Shown here: positions 16,638-25,759 of the stretch, piece by piece
Layout: the number at the start of each line of letters is the position of its first letter
Numbering within the stretch: the stretch's first letter is position 1
Assembly: GCA_024405435.1 (NCBI GenBank)
Contig: JAKSOU010000001.1
Location: 57,881-121,880, forward strand
Length of the DNA: 64,000 nucleotides
Source of the DNA: Akkermansia sp.
GTDB taxonomy: Bacteria > Verrucomicrobiota > Verrucomicrobiia > Verrucomicrobiales > Akkermansiaceae
Direction: 5' to 3'
Position numbers and translations under genes: made by a program
The notes under the pieces: model-generated
Databases searched by the model: none
Told to the model about the DNA's origin: nothing
Seen by the model: only the letters and a program-made list of their open reading frames with translations

Positions 16638-17735
16638 TTATTGGTCTGTTTGCGTCTTTTGCAATGCTGCTTGGAGGAATTGGAGGGATTGGGCGCGCCA
16701 TGCGTCCAGGGCCGGGGCGGCATCCAGGCTGGGAGAGCCGAGCAGATCCGGCAGTTGTGCGGGGTCTTGCACCAACCTGCGCTCCTGCCCGGTATGCGCC
16801 AGCAGGGTGTGAAAACGCGGATTCTGGGTGGCGGTCTTCCCCCTTTGCGCGATGCTGGCAAAGGGTTTGCCGAACAGTAGGCTGAACGCCGTGCCGTGGA
16901 AGGAGTTGGTGAGCACGCAGGCGGCATCCGCGAACAGGCGCAGCAGCTCGCCCGGCGCGGGGGTGCTGAGCATGCTTGCGGGAAAGTGCTTCTCCGCCCC
17001 CTGGAGCGCGACCACCACCATGTCAAGGTGGTGCTCTGCGGCGTACTGTTTCGCTTCATCCCAGAAAACATCCTGCAGGGCGGGGAGATTGAGCGTGTAA
17101 ACCAGCATGTAGGGTTTGCGATGCCTGGAGGGAGGCATCAGTTCCGCATAATCCCCCGGGCGAAGCAGCAGAACGGGGTCAACAACCACCGTGGCGTTGA
17201 TTCCCATGCCTCCCAGCAGCTCCGCTCCGGCATCCTCCCGCACGGAAACGCCTGCAAACCCGGGCAGGAATTCCCGGGCAAGCGCCTTCCATGCCTCGCC
17301 GCATTCCGCCCAGGGCGCGCTCGGCGCGTAGGCAATCCGCCTGCCGGGGGGCGCAAAGGAGAGGAAGGCCCCTTCTCCACATTTGCTCCACACCTGGTCG
17401 CTGCCGCATATGAATGCATCTGCCGAAGGGGGTGACATGGCGAGCTCCCCCTCCTTGCAACAGGTTTCCGTGGCAGTGATATGCTCCCTCACGAAACGGC
17501 GGAAACACGATAGGGAACGCCATCCTGCCCATGTCGAAAACGGGTGGGCGCAAAAATGAAGCGTATGCCACAGGAAATCCCACCGTTGACTTTCCTCCCG
17601 CTCATGCAGGCGCTGCACCAACACGGGCTCATGACCCATGCGCCGCAACACCGTCTGTAGGGCATGGCACTGCAGCAGGGTGCCGTAGTTCCTCAGCATC
17701 CAGTACCGTTCAAGCGTGACAATGCCTACCTTCAT
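16638..17735 (-). CDS. Polysaccharide pyruvyl transferase family protein
   Basis: A 365-residue protein of the CsaB/WcaK family, which attaches pyruvate ketals (or related groups) to sugars of surface polysaccharides using phosphoenolpyruvate. Characteristic parts are the start MKVGIVTLERYWMLRNYGTLLQ, FICGSDQVWS near residue 108, GVSVREDAGAELL, and the late VLTNSFHGTAFSLLFGKPF. It is the first gene of an operon with the nitroreductase-like and GT8 genes; the next gene begins two bases after its stop. The acceptor sugar is unknown. Confidence 0.88.
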   Translation of the reverse strand: MKVGIVTLERYWMLRNYGTLLQCHALQTVLRRMGHEPVLVQRLHEREESQRWDFLWHTLHFCAHPFSTWAGWRSLSCFRRFVREHITATETCCKEGELAMSPPSADAFICGSDQVWSKCGEGAFLSFAPPGRRIAYAPSAPWAECGEAWKALAREFLPGFAGVSVREDAGAELLGGMGINATVVVDPVLLLRPGDYAELMPPSRHRKPYMLVYTLNLPALQDVFWDEAKQYAAEHHLDMVVVALQGAEKHFPASMLSTPAPGELLRLFADAACVLTNSFHGTAFSLLFGKPFASIAQRGKTATQNPRFHTLLAHTGQERRLVQDPAQLPDLLGSPSLDAAPALDAWRAQSLQFLQAALQKTQTDQ

Positions 17736-17802
17736 AATACCACCACCAATACAACGAGTTATTCCATTTTCGCTTTAGCCACATTGCAGTGCATGCATGC
17801 AA

Positions 17803-19326
17803 TCACCCAGCCTTCACAATAATTTCACCTTGATCGATGCGAACACTGCCATCCTTGGGCCAAGACGGCATTTCTTCATATGCCTTCCTATGCTTCTCCA
17901 AGTCATCGGGGGTGCCCATTTTCACACGGGTGAGGCGCATGTAGCGGGCGTACCCCCCGAACACTTCCGGCCCTAGGTTCAGAGCCACGGGGTTGCTGGA
18001 ATTCAAAAGGTATCCATTTTCCTTCATACTGAAAAGGACACCACCTGACGAGACCGTTTCGGGTGCTGTTCCCAATATGACAACAGGCCTGTCTTCCATA
18101 TTGTTTGCAATCGCCAACTGGCGTCCACGTTCCTCCATGTCGCGCAATTCCTGCATGGCACTGTTCCAGTAGTACGCCTCGTCATGGGCATGGCATGCGC
18201 CGTAGTATATTCCCTTGAGGGCCACGAAGCCCGCCAGGCATGCGCATGCGAACTCAACATACGGATGCCTTTTGCAAGAAAGCATAATGCCCCACAGGGA
18301 GGCAAGCGCCAACGGCTCCGCCACCATGATGCGCGGCGGGGCCCAGCTCCAGAGAAGCAGCATCGCCGCAGAAATCGGCACGTAAATCAGGCATACCGCA
18401 TAAAAAGACAGAAAGAGAGCCTTCTTGCGGGGGAAGCGGCGCCAATAGTCCACCGCCAAAATCAACATGGGAATAAGGGCAGTGCCATAAATCCATTGCC
18501 CAATATGCTTTTCACCTACAAGGCATGAGATGGGGAAGAGGATACCTTCATTCAGGATGTGGTGGGCAACGGCTCTTGGCAATATGGCAAGATCGCACTC
18601 CAGGAGACTGGGCCAGCCAGTCTGGTTGGCATTGTATGTGGCTGCGGCATCAAGCCACCGCTGCGGGCATCCGGAGGCCGTGACAAAGAATTTGTTAAGG
18701 ACGAACCAGACGACTGCCCCGCCCACACAAACGGAAACTCCGGCGAACAAGCGTTTAAGATATTCATCTCTTTGGTTTGTGTCCGCATTAGATAATTCGG
18801 CAGCCAGCCACAGGGCGACAAAGTAAAAAACGCAAGTCTGGTATGTACCGAGAGATACAGCCAAAAGGATGCACGCGGTCTTGTATCGTGGCGCCGGGCC
18901 CTGAAGGAAAATAACGGAGAGGGTGGCGCACAGGAACCCAAACGCCATGACATCACTCAGCATAGCATACCGCAAGATGAAAATCCACTGCATGCAACAG
19001 AAGTAAAAAACAGCATACAGGATAATGGCCAACCTTCCTTTGAGTTTGAACAGATAGGTTTGGAGCAACAGGCATACGGAAAGAATCATGCCGGCAACCA
19101 AGCCCGATGCAAAGGGGATACCGCCGCCGAATATCCAACGCCAAATGGCCAACGTCCAGCGCGTGGCTGCGAAATAGGACCATACCATTTCTGAGCCGGG
19201 CACCAAAAGGTGGGCGCAGTCTTCCACTGATTTTCCGAAGCGGAAAATGGCAAGGCCGTATACGGCAATATATATGAAGAAGAACAGTACAGCCCACTTC
19301 CAATTGCGTTTGCAGTATTCTATCAT
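17803..19326 (-). CDS. GtrII-like integral membrane glucosyltransferase
   Basis: A 507-residue protein with roughly eleven membrane helices and a soluble C-terminal domain of about 110 residues, the layout of GtrII/GT-C proteins. Those move glucose from bactoprenol phosphate to O-antigen in the periplasm. The early acidic residues in RFGKSVEDCAHL, between the first two helices, are typical GT-C catalytic candidates. The C-terminus (DGSVRIDQGEIIVKAG) matches the end of the second GtrII-like protein at 54255-55832. The start at 19326 (MIEYCKRNWKW) opens the first helix, and the promoter at 19412-19440 excludes the longer frame. GtrB at 21456 is the expected partner. Confidence 0.75.
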   Translation of the reverse strand: MIEYCKRNWKWAVLFFFIYIAVYGLAIFRFGKSVEDCAHLLVPGSEMVWSYFAATRWTLAIWRWIFGGGIPFASGLVAGMILSVCLLLQTYLFKLKGRLAIILYAVFYFCCMQWIFILRYAMLSDVMAFGFLCATLSVIFLQGPAPRYKTACILLAVSLGTYQTCVFYFVALWLAAELSNADTNQRDEYLKRLFAGVSVCVGGAVVWFVLNKFFVTASGCPQRWLDAAATYNANQTGWPSLLECDLAILPRAVAHHILNEGILFPISCLVGEKHIGQWIYGTALIPMLILAVDYWRRFPRKKALFLSFYAVCLIYVPISAAMLLLWSWAPPRIMVAEPLALASLWGIMLSCKRHPYVEFACACLAGFVALKGIYYGACHAHDEAYYWNSAMQELRDMEERGRQLAIANNMEDRPVVILGTAPETVSSGGVLFSMKENGYLLNSSNPVALNLGPEVFGGYARYMRLTRVKMGTPDDLEKHRKAYEEMPSWPKDGSVRIDQGEIIVKAG

Positions 19327-19411
19327 GTCTATAAAAATGGCACTTTTGCGATACCGGCCTTTGCCTGGCAGCAAAGAGGGACTTTTGCGTCCGGCGGGCG
19401 GGCAAGGTCTT

Positions 19412-19440
19412 CTATAACACGGAAGGGTACCGTATGTCAA
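19412..19440 (-). promoter_or_regulatory. Promoter of the GtrII-like gene
   Basis: Minus strand: TTGACA (perfect), 17-base spacer, TTATAG, about 85 bases before the ATG at 19326. Confidence 0.55.
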
Positions 19441-19863
19441 CCCCTTTTTCGCGCGTTTCCTTACCATGCTCATACCTATCCTGAATACAATCTTGACAGG
19501 GAGAGATCAAAAAGCGCCAGGCCACGGGACAGGCTTCCCCCTGTTTTTCAAATCAGCGGTAGACTGAAGGGAAAAAAACGAACGCAGGCAATCCCCACGG
19601 CCAATATGCCACTCATCGCCCAAGTCGGCAAGCAGCTTGACGACAGGGTGACATTCAACCGCATGTGTCCCATTGAAAATGAGGGATGGGGTGTCCCGCC
19701 TGCACCCTACGAGCTACGGCGAGACAGGGATTGGCGTGCAATGATTGGAGGCAACAGGTGTAATTGATAGGAAAATTAGGGCTCGCCGACGGATTCGGAT
19801 TGTTTAGGACAGGCATGAATCTCAATCCCTGTGGCTCGTCGGCATGAGGGGCACGGCATTACG
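19441..19863. other. Intergenic stretch of low coding potential
   Basis: About 420 bases between the upstream end of the GtrII-like gene and the end of the acyltransferase gene. It contains a 53-codon frame on the plus strand (19606-19767, MPLIAQVGKQLDD) with no recognisable relative, which may be a gene remnant. Nothing else is supported. Confidence 0.35.
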
Positions 19864-20943
19864 TTATAGGAGGAATTTGGCAACCTTCCCGCGAATCCAG
19901 GAGGCAGCAATCATTACCAATACAGATAGAAACGCGGTGAGTGCAATATATGTTATGAGATACTCCCATTTGTGCAGTGGTGCCGATGCGTGGTTCAAGA
20001 TGATAATGCTGCACCTATGGACAAGGTAGAACGGAAGGCTTAGCTTTCCCATGAATTCAATTACCCTGTGTATGATACTTGGTGTTTCATATTGAACTTT
20101 TGGAATTGCCGCTATTCCTATCATAAGACACATGGCGACGATAGCCAAGGTATCATAGATGGACGGCGTACATTCGCGGCCCGTAAAACCACGGTGTATG
20201 CAGTATAGAATGAACGCGAGAAGAACGATGCAAGCCGCATGATATGATACCCTGTTGAATTTGCCTGCGAGTTTTTCGGAGAAAGGGGAGAGTGATGCGC
20301 CAATGGCCATAGCACCTACAGCCCAAAAGTTTCCGGCAAAGCTTATGGACATGGGGGTTTCATAATACGGAAGCAATGTGCCCGTTGATATTTTAATCCA
20401 TCCGAGGAGAGCCACGCCCAAAAACAGGAGGTAGACATGGCTGACACGCTTGATTATGGGGTATAAGACGACCAGGGCCAATATCATTGAAGAAATGTAC
20501 CATGCAACGGCGTTGCCATATGCGTTTTCTATGCCCGTCATGCGCAGCAAAAAAACATCGGAAAGAATACCGTGAAGGGAGAAAAAGGGAAACAGTTTGC
20601 ATGGGATATGGGAGTCCCACATCTTCAAAGCGGTGAGAAAAAGGGTGGTAACCAACAATTCTGGCTGAACTGCTAGTAATTTGTTACGGATAAAACCGCC
20701 ACATCCCTTTGTTTTGCTATTATTTACATGATGGCGTTTTATGGATTTTGCAGCCAGGAATCCGCTGAGCAGGAAAAAGAAATAGACTGCAAGCCTACCG
20801 CGAGGGAAAATTGGGTTACAAAAAACCGTCTCGTGGTACAAGGCAATAACTACAGCGAATACAATGCGATAGAAATCCAGCCACAGGTTTCGTTGGAAAG
20901 GACGCTTTGGGGAGACAGGTTGAAGCGGAGTGCCGTTCAGCAT
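19864..20943 (-). CDS. Acyltransferase family membrane protein
   Basis: A 359-residue protein with about ten hydrophobic helices. The start has the OafA/WecH-type pattern RNLWLDFYRIVFAVVIALYH, with an R-x-x-x-x-D-x-x-R segment and a His at the end of helix one. FFFLLSGFLAAKSIKR follows, the F-F-L-x-S-G-F motif of acyltransferase_3. It probably O-acetylates a polysaccharide or LPS sugar at the inner membrane. It is clearly AT-richer than its neighbours, suggesting a separate acquisition. A promoter-like TTGTCA, 17-base spacer, TAACAT lies about 45 bases before the ATG. Confidence 0.82.
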   Translation of the reverse strand: MLNGTPLQPVSPKRPFQRNLWLDFYRIVFAVVIALYHETVFCNPIFPRGRLAVYFFFLLSGFLAAKSIKRHHVNNSKTKGCGGFIRNKLLAVQPELLVTTLFLTALKMWDSHIPCKLFPFFSLHGILSDVFLLRMTGIENAYGNAVAWYISSMILALVVLYPIIKRVSHVYLLFLGVALLGWIKISTGTLLPYYETPMSISFAGNFWAVGAMAIGASLSPFSEKLAGKFNRVSYHAACIVLLAFILYCIHRGFTGRECTPSIYDTLAIVAMCLMIGIAAIPKVQYETPSIIHRVIEFMGKLSLPFYLVHRCSIIILNHASAPLHKWEYLITYIALTAFLSVLVMIAASWIRGKVAKFLL

Positions 20944-21455
20944 TGTTCAAAATATGGTCGGGGTTATCTCACAGCATGCATGTTACGCTGCCGCCCCGTG
21001 TTTGACAAAAATCCATTTTTGCTTCCACTGGGCGAACAAAGCGTTGTATAGCACGGTCAGGCATTGGATGTCAAGTTTTTTTTTGCGAGTTTCCATGGCG
21101 ATGTAGGTGTATCACTTGTGTTCCAAATATTGAAAAATACGGGAGAGTGGGGCTCGCCCGGTACGCCATGGCCATAGACTCGCGGGCCCGGATTGTCGCG
21201 ATGACATCCAGCCAACTGGCAGACTTCCAGTCACTGCACAATAACCAGCTGGGCATGAAGTGCCTCAGGAGGGAGCCCGGCCACTTGGGGATATGGAGGG
21301 TAGAGACGCACTCATGGAACGCGCGCGCCTTCCGCATAGGCATGAACGCGGCGCGCGGGAAGCGGCAGGACTCGCGCACAATGGCGAGAATGGGACCGTG
21401 AAGATGAAAAGAAAAGCTTGCATGACAGCTAAATCATTGGTAAATTTCATCCGTA
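20944..21455. other. Intergenic region, possible gene remnant
   Basis: About 510 bases between the acyltransferase and gtrB genes. Between about 21130 and 21400 several overlapping frames of 80-100 codons stay open on both strands, with GC-rich composition like nearby genes, but none shows a recognisable domain. It may be the remains of a lost gene. The last 40 bases carry the gtrB promoter. Confidence 0.35.
21418..21446 (+). promoter_or_regulatory. Promoter of the GtrB-like gene
   Basis: TTGCAT, 17-base spacer, TAAATT, ending nine bases before the ATG at 21456. Confidence 0.5.
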
Positions 21456-22415
21456 ATGGATCAAGCCAGCCCCCCCCCGAGTCTCTGCATTGTGGTTCCC
21501 TGCTACAATGAGGAAGATGCCCTGCCGGAAACGGCACACACATTGTTCTCCCTGTTGAAAAGCATGGTGGAGGACGGAGCTGTTTCCCCGGAAAGCTACA
21601 TCTGCTTTGTGAACGACGGCAGTTCAGACAGGACATGGCAGGTGGTGGAAAGCCTTATGGGGCAGTCCCGCGCATTCCGCGGAGTGAACCTTTCACGCAA
21701 CTTCGGTCACCAGGGAGCACTGCTGGCGGGGCTTTTCACAGCAGATGCGGACGCATACGTGAGCATCGATGCGGATTTGCAGGACGACGAGCAGAAAATA
21801 CGCGAGATGGTGAAGCTGTACCGCGAGGGCAAGGATATTGTGTACGGCTGCCGGGACAACCGTGACACGGACACCTGGTTCAAGCGCACCACGGCGCAGC
21901 TGTTCTACAAACTGCGCGAGTGGGCGGGCTGCTATACCATACCCAACCACGCAGACTACCGGCTGATGAGCCGGCGCGCGGTGGATGCACTCAAGCAGTT
22001 CCGGGAAGTGAACCTGTTCATCCGCGGCATCATTCCGCTGCTGGGCTTCCCCTCCGCCAAGGTGTACTATGCCCGCAAGGCGCGCGAGCAGGGAGAATCC
22101 AAGTACCCGCTGCGCAAAATGGTGGCGCTGGCATGGAATGGGGTGGTCAACTTTTCGGAAGCGCCGCTCATGCTGTGCGTCATCGTGGGGCTTCTGGGCA
22201 TCATGATTTGCGTGGCACTGGCGGCGTGGACGGTTTGGCGCTGGTATATTGGCGCCACGATTCCCGGCTGGGCCTCCCTGTTACTGGTGATAAGTGTGTT
22301 CAGCAGCCTACAGTTCCTCTTCCTGGGCATCATCGGCCTGTACATCGGCAAGATGATGAGAGAAACCAAGCATCGCCCGGTGTTCATTGTACAAAATGAT
22401 TGCACCAGGCGGTAG
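21456..22415 (+). CDS. gtrB: Bactoprenol glucosyltransferase GtrB-like (DPM1-type GT2)
   Basis: A 319-residue GT2 of the dolichol-phosphate-mannose synthase/GtrB type, which loads a sugar from a nucleotide donor onto undecaprenyl phosphate at the cytoplasmic face. It has CIVVPCYNEEDALPETAH, FVNDGSSDRTW, LSRNFGHQGALLAGL and the metal motif SIDADLQDD. Two C-terminal membrane helices (about residues 222-250 and 262-287) match GtrB topology. It should supply the two GtrII-like membrane transferases of this window (17803-19326 and 54255-55832). No GtrA-type flippase is visible here. The sugar is glucose by family analogy only. Confidence 0.88.
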   Translation: MDQASPPPSLCIVVPCYNEEDALPETAHTLFSLLKSMVEDGAVSPESYICFVNDGSSDRTWQVVESLMGQSRAFRGVNLSRNFGHQGALLAGLFTADADAYVSIDADLQDDEQKIREMVKLYREGKDIVYGCRDNRDTDTWFKRTTAQLFYKLREWAGCYTIPNHADYRLMSRRAVDALKQFREVNLFIRGIIPLLGFPSAKVYYARKAREQGESKYPLRKMVALAWNGVVNFSEAPLMLCVIVGLLGIMICVALAAWTVWRWYIGATIPGWASLLLVISVFSSLQFLFLGIIGLYIGKMMRETKHRPVFIVQNDCTRR

Positions 22416-22494
22416 AATGCGGCCATCCTCAATCAAAGCGGAAAGGCAAGGAAATAAAAGAACGTCTTTCATGCGCCTAATGAAGTGAGAACAC

Positions 22495-23019
22495 ATGGGC
22501 ACGGCACACACAGAATTGCAAAACATGCAAGCCGCCGGGCTGCCGCAGGCGCTGCATGAGCGCCTGCTGGCGGCCATGGAGGCTGCCACCGGGGAGGCTG
22601 CGGATATCCGCGGCACGGAGAAAACGCTGCGGCGGCTGCGGCCGGCGCCCGTGCCGCTGGGCATGCTGGGGCGCCTGGGCGTGGGCATGTACGTGGCGGC
22701 CGCCAGGCGGCACCTGGTGCGCATTGCCTACAACCGCTGGCTCACCCGCGCGGCCGCGGTGCTCATCCTGGGCTGCATGGCGGGCGGCGTGTTCATGCTG
22801 GGCACCGCCACGGCCGTGCCGGAGGAGCAGGCCCAGGTCTCCCGCTGCCTCCTGAACACCCATGACAACGAGCGCGTGGACTGGAGCGCGGATTCCACCC
22901 CCACCCGCAGCTACGATGTGACCTACGAGGACGCCTTTGTGCTGGACGACGGGGACACCGTGTACATGGCGCGGGTGCCCGTCACCACCACCGTGACCGT
23001 GCCCGCTGAAGTTCTTTGA
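22495..23019 (+). CDS. Single-pass membrane protein of unknown function
   Basis: A 174-residue protein I cannot assign. Residues 1-80 are a charged, Ala/Leu-rich, probably helical cytoplasmic part (LPQALHERLLAAMEAATGE). Residues about 83-105 form one membrane helix (AAVLILGCMAGGVFML), and the rest lies outside, rich in acidic residues. This layout is like that of anti-sigma or sensor proteins, but no zinc motif or adjacent sigma factor is present. The PDZ-protein gene follows, its start codon five bases after this stop, so the two probably work together. Confidence 0.6.
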   Translation: MGTAHTELQNMQAAGLPQALHERLLAAMEAATGEAADIRGTEKTLRRLRPAPVPLGMLGRLGVGMYVAAARRHLVRIAYNRWLTRAAAVLILGCMAGGVFMLGTATAVPEEQAQVSRCLLNTHDNERVDWSADSTPTRSYDVTYEDAFVLDDGDTVYMARVPVTTTVTVPAEVL

Positions 23020-23024
23020 TACCG

Positions 23025-23819
23025 ATGAAAACCCGCCTTGCCAGCCTGCTTGCGTGTATCCTGCTGCTGGGGGGCGTGGTGCGTGCGGAAGCCCCCAACC
23101 GCGCCGCGCTGGGCGTGGTGGGAGAGGATGTGGTGCAGAACGCCGCGCGCCCGGCCGTGCTGGAGAGCGGCGTGCGCGTGCAATCCCTGCAGCCCGGCGG
23201 TGCCGCCGAGAACGCGGGATTGGAGGAGGGCGACGTGATTGTGACGCTGGACGGCAAGCCCGTGCACAACAAGGTGCAGCTGGCCGCCCTGCTTTCTGCC
23301 TACGCGCCCATGGACACGGTTCGCGTGGAGTTCATGCGCGCGGGGCACCTGCAAGCCGCCACCGTGCGGCTCATGCGCGTGCCGAACCCCGCCGCCTCCG
23401 TTCAACGCAGGCTGGACACGGCCGTGGGCGGCGACCGCGTGCCGCGCCCGCTGGTGGTGCAGCCGGAGGTGCGCCAGAAGCTGCGCGAGCTGCGCGCGGA
23501 GGTGTGCCGCCAGCTGGCCCAGCTGCCGGACGGCACCGACACCGCAAAGCTGACGGACACCCTGCAGGCCATCCGCGACCTGGCGTGCGAGACCAACGCG
23601 CAGAACGGGCGCGGAGAGACTCAGACCCGCGCGGGGGAAGCCATCCTCACCATCACGGATGCCGCGGGCAGCGTGATTATCCGCGGGGCTAACAACCTGA
23701 TCACGGTGGAGATATTCGATGCGGACGGCAAGGCGCTCTACCATGCGGGAATCGACACCCCGGAGCAGCGCGCCGCCATACCGCAGCAGTTCCTGCAGCG
23801 CCTGAGGGAGCTGCACTGA
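23025..23819 (+). CDS. Secreted PDZ-domain protein
   Basis: A 264-residue protein with a clear signal peptide (MKTRLASLLACILLLGG, cleavage likely after VVRAEA). A PDZ domain covers about residues 50-115: GVRVQSLQPGGAAENAGLEEGD, then VIVTLDGKPVHN, the peptide-binding carboxylate loop pattern of HtrA/RseP-type PDZ domains. No protease triad or zinc motif follows; the remaining 140 residues are helical and unassigned. It is probably periplasmic and binds protein C-termini. ATG 23025 is chosen because it starts the signal peptide. It is co-transcribed with the membrane protein before it. Confidence 0.75.
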   Translation: MKTRLASLLACILLLGGVVRAEAPNRAALGVVGEDVVQNAARPAVLESGVRVQSLQPGGAAENAGLEEGDVIVTLDGKPVHNKVQLAALLSAYAPMDTVRVEFMRAGHLQAATVRLMRVPNPAASVQRRLDTAVGGDRVPRPLVVQPEVRQKLRELRAEVCRQLAQLPDGTDTAKLTDTLQAIRDLACETNAQNGRGETQTRAGEAILTITDAAGSVIIRGANNLITVEIFDADGKALYHAGIDTPEQRAAIPQQFLQRLRELH

Positions 23820-23917
23820 GCCCCCCTTCCCCGCGCACCCGCCGCAACCGCCCGCCATACATGGCCCGGGGAAATTTGAGATAGGCGCAATGGGTGTGCA
23901 ATATATAGCGCCTCCGC

Positions 23918-24847
23918 TCACTTCTCCGCCAGCTGGCGGAGAAGCTGGAGAGTGATGGAGCCGGACTCCTCCAGCTTGCGGGGGGAGATGCGGTCCATGT
24001 TGTCGCGCACGGTGTGCCACCAGTTGCCCTCGCGGAAGAGGGCGATGAGGTTGAGGGTGTCCACGCCCGCGCGGAGATAGGGCTGGTGGTCGTCCATGTA
24101 GGAACCGGGGTAGGCGGTCCAGCGTTCCGGGTTGAGGTGCAGCGCGGCGATGGCGGCGGTGTACTGCTCGAACATGAACTGCGAGGTGTCCAGCGCGGGT
24201 ATGGCGATGGTGTTGGAGCCGCCGCCCACCATATCCAGGTTGATTTGGAATTTAGGCAGTGCGCCCTTGCGGCGTGCGACATCGTGCTTGGAGCCGTAGA
24301 GGCCGTCCTGCTCGCTCATGCGCGGGGCGAAGGCCTCCTCTCCGTCCAGGAACACCAGCTCCACCCGCGCGGCCAGTTTCTCGTCCGCGGCCAGGATGCG
24401 CGCGGCCTCCAGCAGCACGGCGGCACCGCTCGCACCGTCGTCCGCCGCCACAAAGTTCTCAATGCCGCTCTTGGTATCGATATGGCAGCTGAGCAGGATG
24501 ACGCGCGTGGCGTCTGCGGTGCCGAACGTGGCGCGGAGGTTGACCATGGGTGTGCCGTTGGGAGCGGAGAAGGAATCACGCACGGTTCGCCAGCCTGCGG
24601 CGGAGAGCTGGCGCTCGATGTATTCCAGCTGCCGCTGGTAGGCGGGGGTGCCGCTGACGCGGGGGCCGAGGGCGCAGAGGGCGGCGCAATGCACGTAGGC
24701 GTTGTTGCCGGAGAAGTGTTGGGTATCCGCGTTGTCCAGCTGCGTGGGCATCTGCGGCACGGCGGGCTGCGGGCTGGTGGAGGTGCCGTCTCCGCAGCAG
24801 CAGAGCATGGCCGCCAGCGGAAGGATGATGAACGCCCGCGCCTTCAT
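23918..24847 (-). CDS. M28-family metallopeptidase or glutaminyl-cyclase-like protein, exported
   Basis: A 309-residue protein with an N-terminal signal (FIILPLAAMLCCCGDG), possibly a lipoprotein although the lipobox is not typical. The M28 zinc-hydrolase core is visible: LLSCHIDTKSG (first His/Asp ligands), VAADDGASGAAVLLEAAR, VFLDGEEAF (catalytic and metal Glu), INLDMVGGG and HQPYLRAGVDTLNLI with a late His. The pattern with LGPRVSGTPAYQRQLEYIERQL resembles bacterial glutaminyl-peptide cyclotransferases as much as aminopeptidases, so either activity is possible. Its start follows directly on the parB stop; it is the last gene of the lipoprotein-parB-peptidase operon. Confidence 0.82.
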   Translation of the reverse strand: MKARAFIILPLAAMLCCCGDGTSTSPQPAVPQMPTQLDNADTQHFSGNNAYVHCAALCALGPRVSGTPAYQRQLEYIERQLSAAGWRTVRDSFSAPNGTPMVNLRATFGTADATRVILLSCHIDTKSGIENFVAADDGASGAAVLLEAARILAADEKLAARVELVFLDGEEAFAPRMSEQDGLYGSKHDVARRKGALPKFQINLDMVGGGSNTIAIPALDTSQFMFEQYTAAIAALHLNPERWTAYPGSYMDDHQPYLRAGVDTLNLIALFREGNWWHTVRDNMDRISPRKLEESGSITLQLLRQLAEK

Positions 24848-25735
24848 TTACAGCTTGGCGGAGATGCCGAAGATTTCCAGGATGCGCACCAGGTCCTTCT
24901 GGCCGGCGTAGGGGATTTCGATAACGCCGTTGCCCTTGGCCTTCATGGCAATGTTCACGCTGGTGCCCAAGCTCTTGGTGAGCTGGCGGCAGACCTTCTG
25001 GTAGGCGGCCGGCAGGGGCTGCGCGGGAGCGGGGGTGTGCTCCGGCTTGGACTCCGGGTAGAGGATGCCGCGCACGAGCTGCTCCGTCTGGCGGACGGTG
25101 AGGCCCTGGCGCTCCACGCGGTGGGCGGCGCGCAGCTGGTCGTCCTGGTCCTTAAGCTGCAGCAGCACCTTGGCGTGGCCCACGGTGATGATGTTCTGCT
25201 CCAGCATGCCGCGCACCTCCGCCACCAAATCCAGCAGGCGCACCATGTTGGCCACCACGGTGCGGGATTTGCCGACGTGGCGTGCGATGACATCCTGCTT
25301 CATGCCGAAGCGTGTTTGCAGGAGGCGGTACTGCTCCGCCTCCTCCAGCGGGGTCAGGTCCTCGCGCTGCAAGTTCTCGATGAGGGTGAGTTCCGCCACC
25401 TCCTGGTCCGTGGCGTTGTGCACCACCACCTTGGCGGTGCGCATACCCAGCTTCTTGAGCGCGCGCAGGCGGCGCTCGCCGGCGATAAGCTCGTACTTGC
25501 CGTCCACGCGGCGCACCACCAGCGGCTGCACCAGCCCGCGCTCGCGGATGGAGTCCGCCAGCTCGGCTATCTGTTTCTCGTTGAAGTGGCGGCGGGGCTG
25601 GAACGGGGAGGTCGTGATGTCGCTGACAGCGGCCTTGATGACGCGCTCCTCATCCGCCTTGCCGGAGGCGGCGGGGGTGTCGTCCTTCTTGATGATGAGG
25701 GCGCCGAGGCCCTTTCCCAAAGCGTTTTTCGGCAT
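24848..25735 (-). CDS. parB: Chromosome-partitioning protein ParB
   Basis: A 295-residue ParB. The N-terminal GLGALI tail, the CTPase domain motifs (TSPFQPRRHF, GERRLRALK, ENLQREDLTPLEEAEQY) and the helix-turn-helix parS-binding region (RFGMKQDVIARHVGKSRTVVANMVRLL) are all present, followed by a C-terminal dimer domain. It binds parS and loads SMC near the origin. No parA lies next to it in this window, and I saw no consensus parS site here. It is downstream of a lipoprotein gene (24-base gap) and directly upstream of the peptidase gene. Confidence 0.95.
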   Translation of the reverse strand: MPKNALGKGLGALIIKKDDTPAASGKADEERVIKAAVSDITTSPFQPRRHFNEKQIAELADSIRERGLVQPLVVRRVDGKYELIAGERRLRALKKLGMRTAKVVVHNATDQEVAELTLIENLQREDLTPLEEAEQYRLLQTRFGMKQDVIARHVGKSRTVVANMVRLLDLVAEVRGMLEQNIITVGHAKVLLQLKDQDDQLRAAHRVERQGLTVRQTEQLVRGILYPESKPEHTPAPAQPLPAAYQKVCRQLTKSLGTSVNIAMKAKGNGVIEIPYAGQKDLVRILEIFGISAKL

Positions 25736-25759
25736 GTCAGCGGTAGGGTTTGAGTGGTA

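Noticed and set aside
21147..21401. Small gene of 84 codons before gtrB
   Set aside because: Frames are open on both strands, there is no ribosome site and no recognisable domain; it is more likely a remnant.
24848..25735. parS sites near parB
   Set aside because: I found no match to the consensus 16-base palindrome by eye anywhere close to the gene.
24014..25753. 579-codon plus-strand frame opposite the peptidase and parB genes
   Set aside because: It spans two real genes on the other strand and has no domain of its own.
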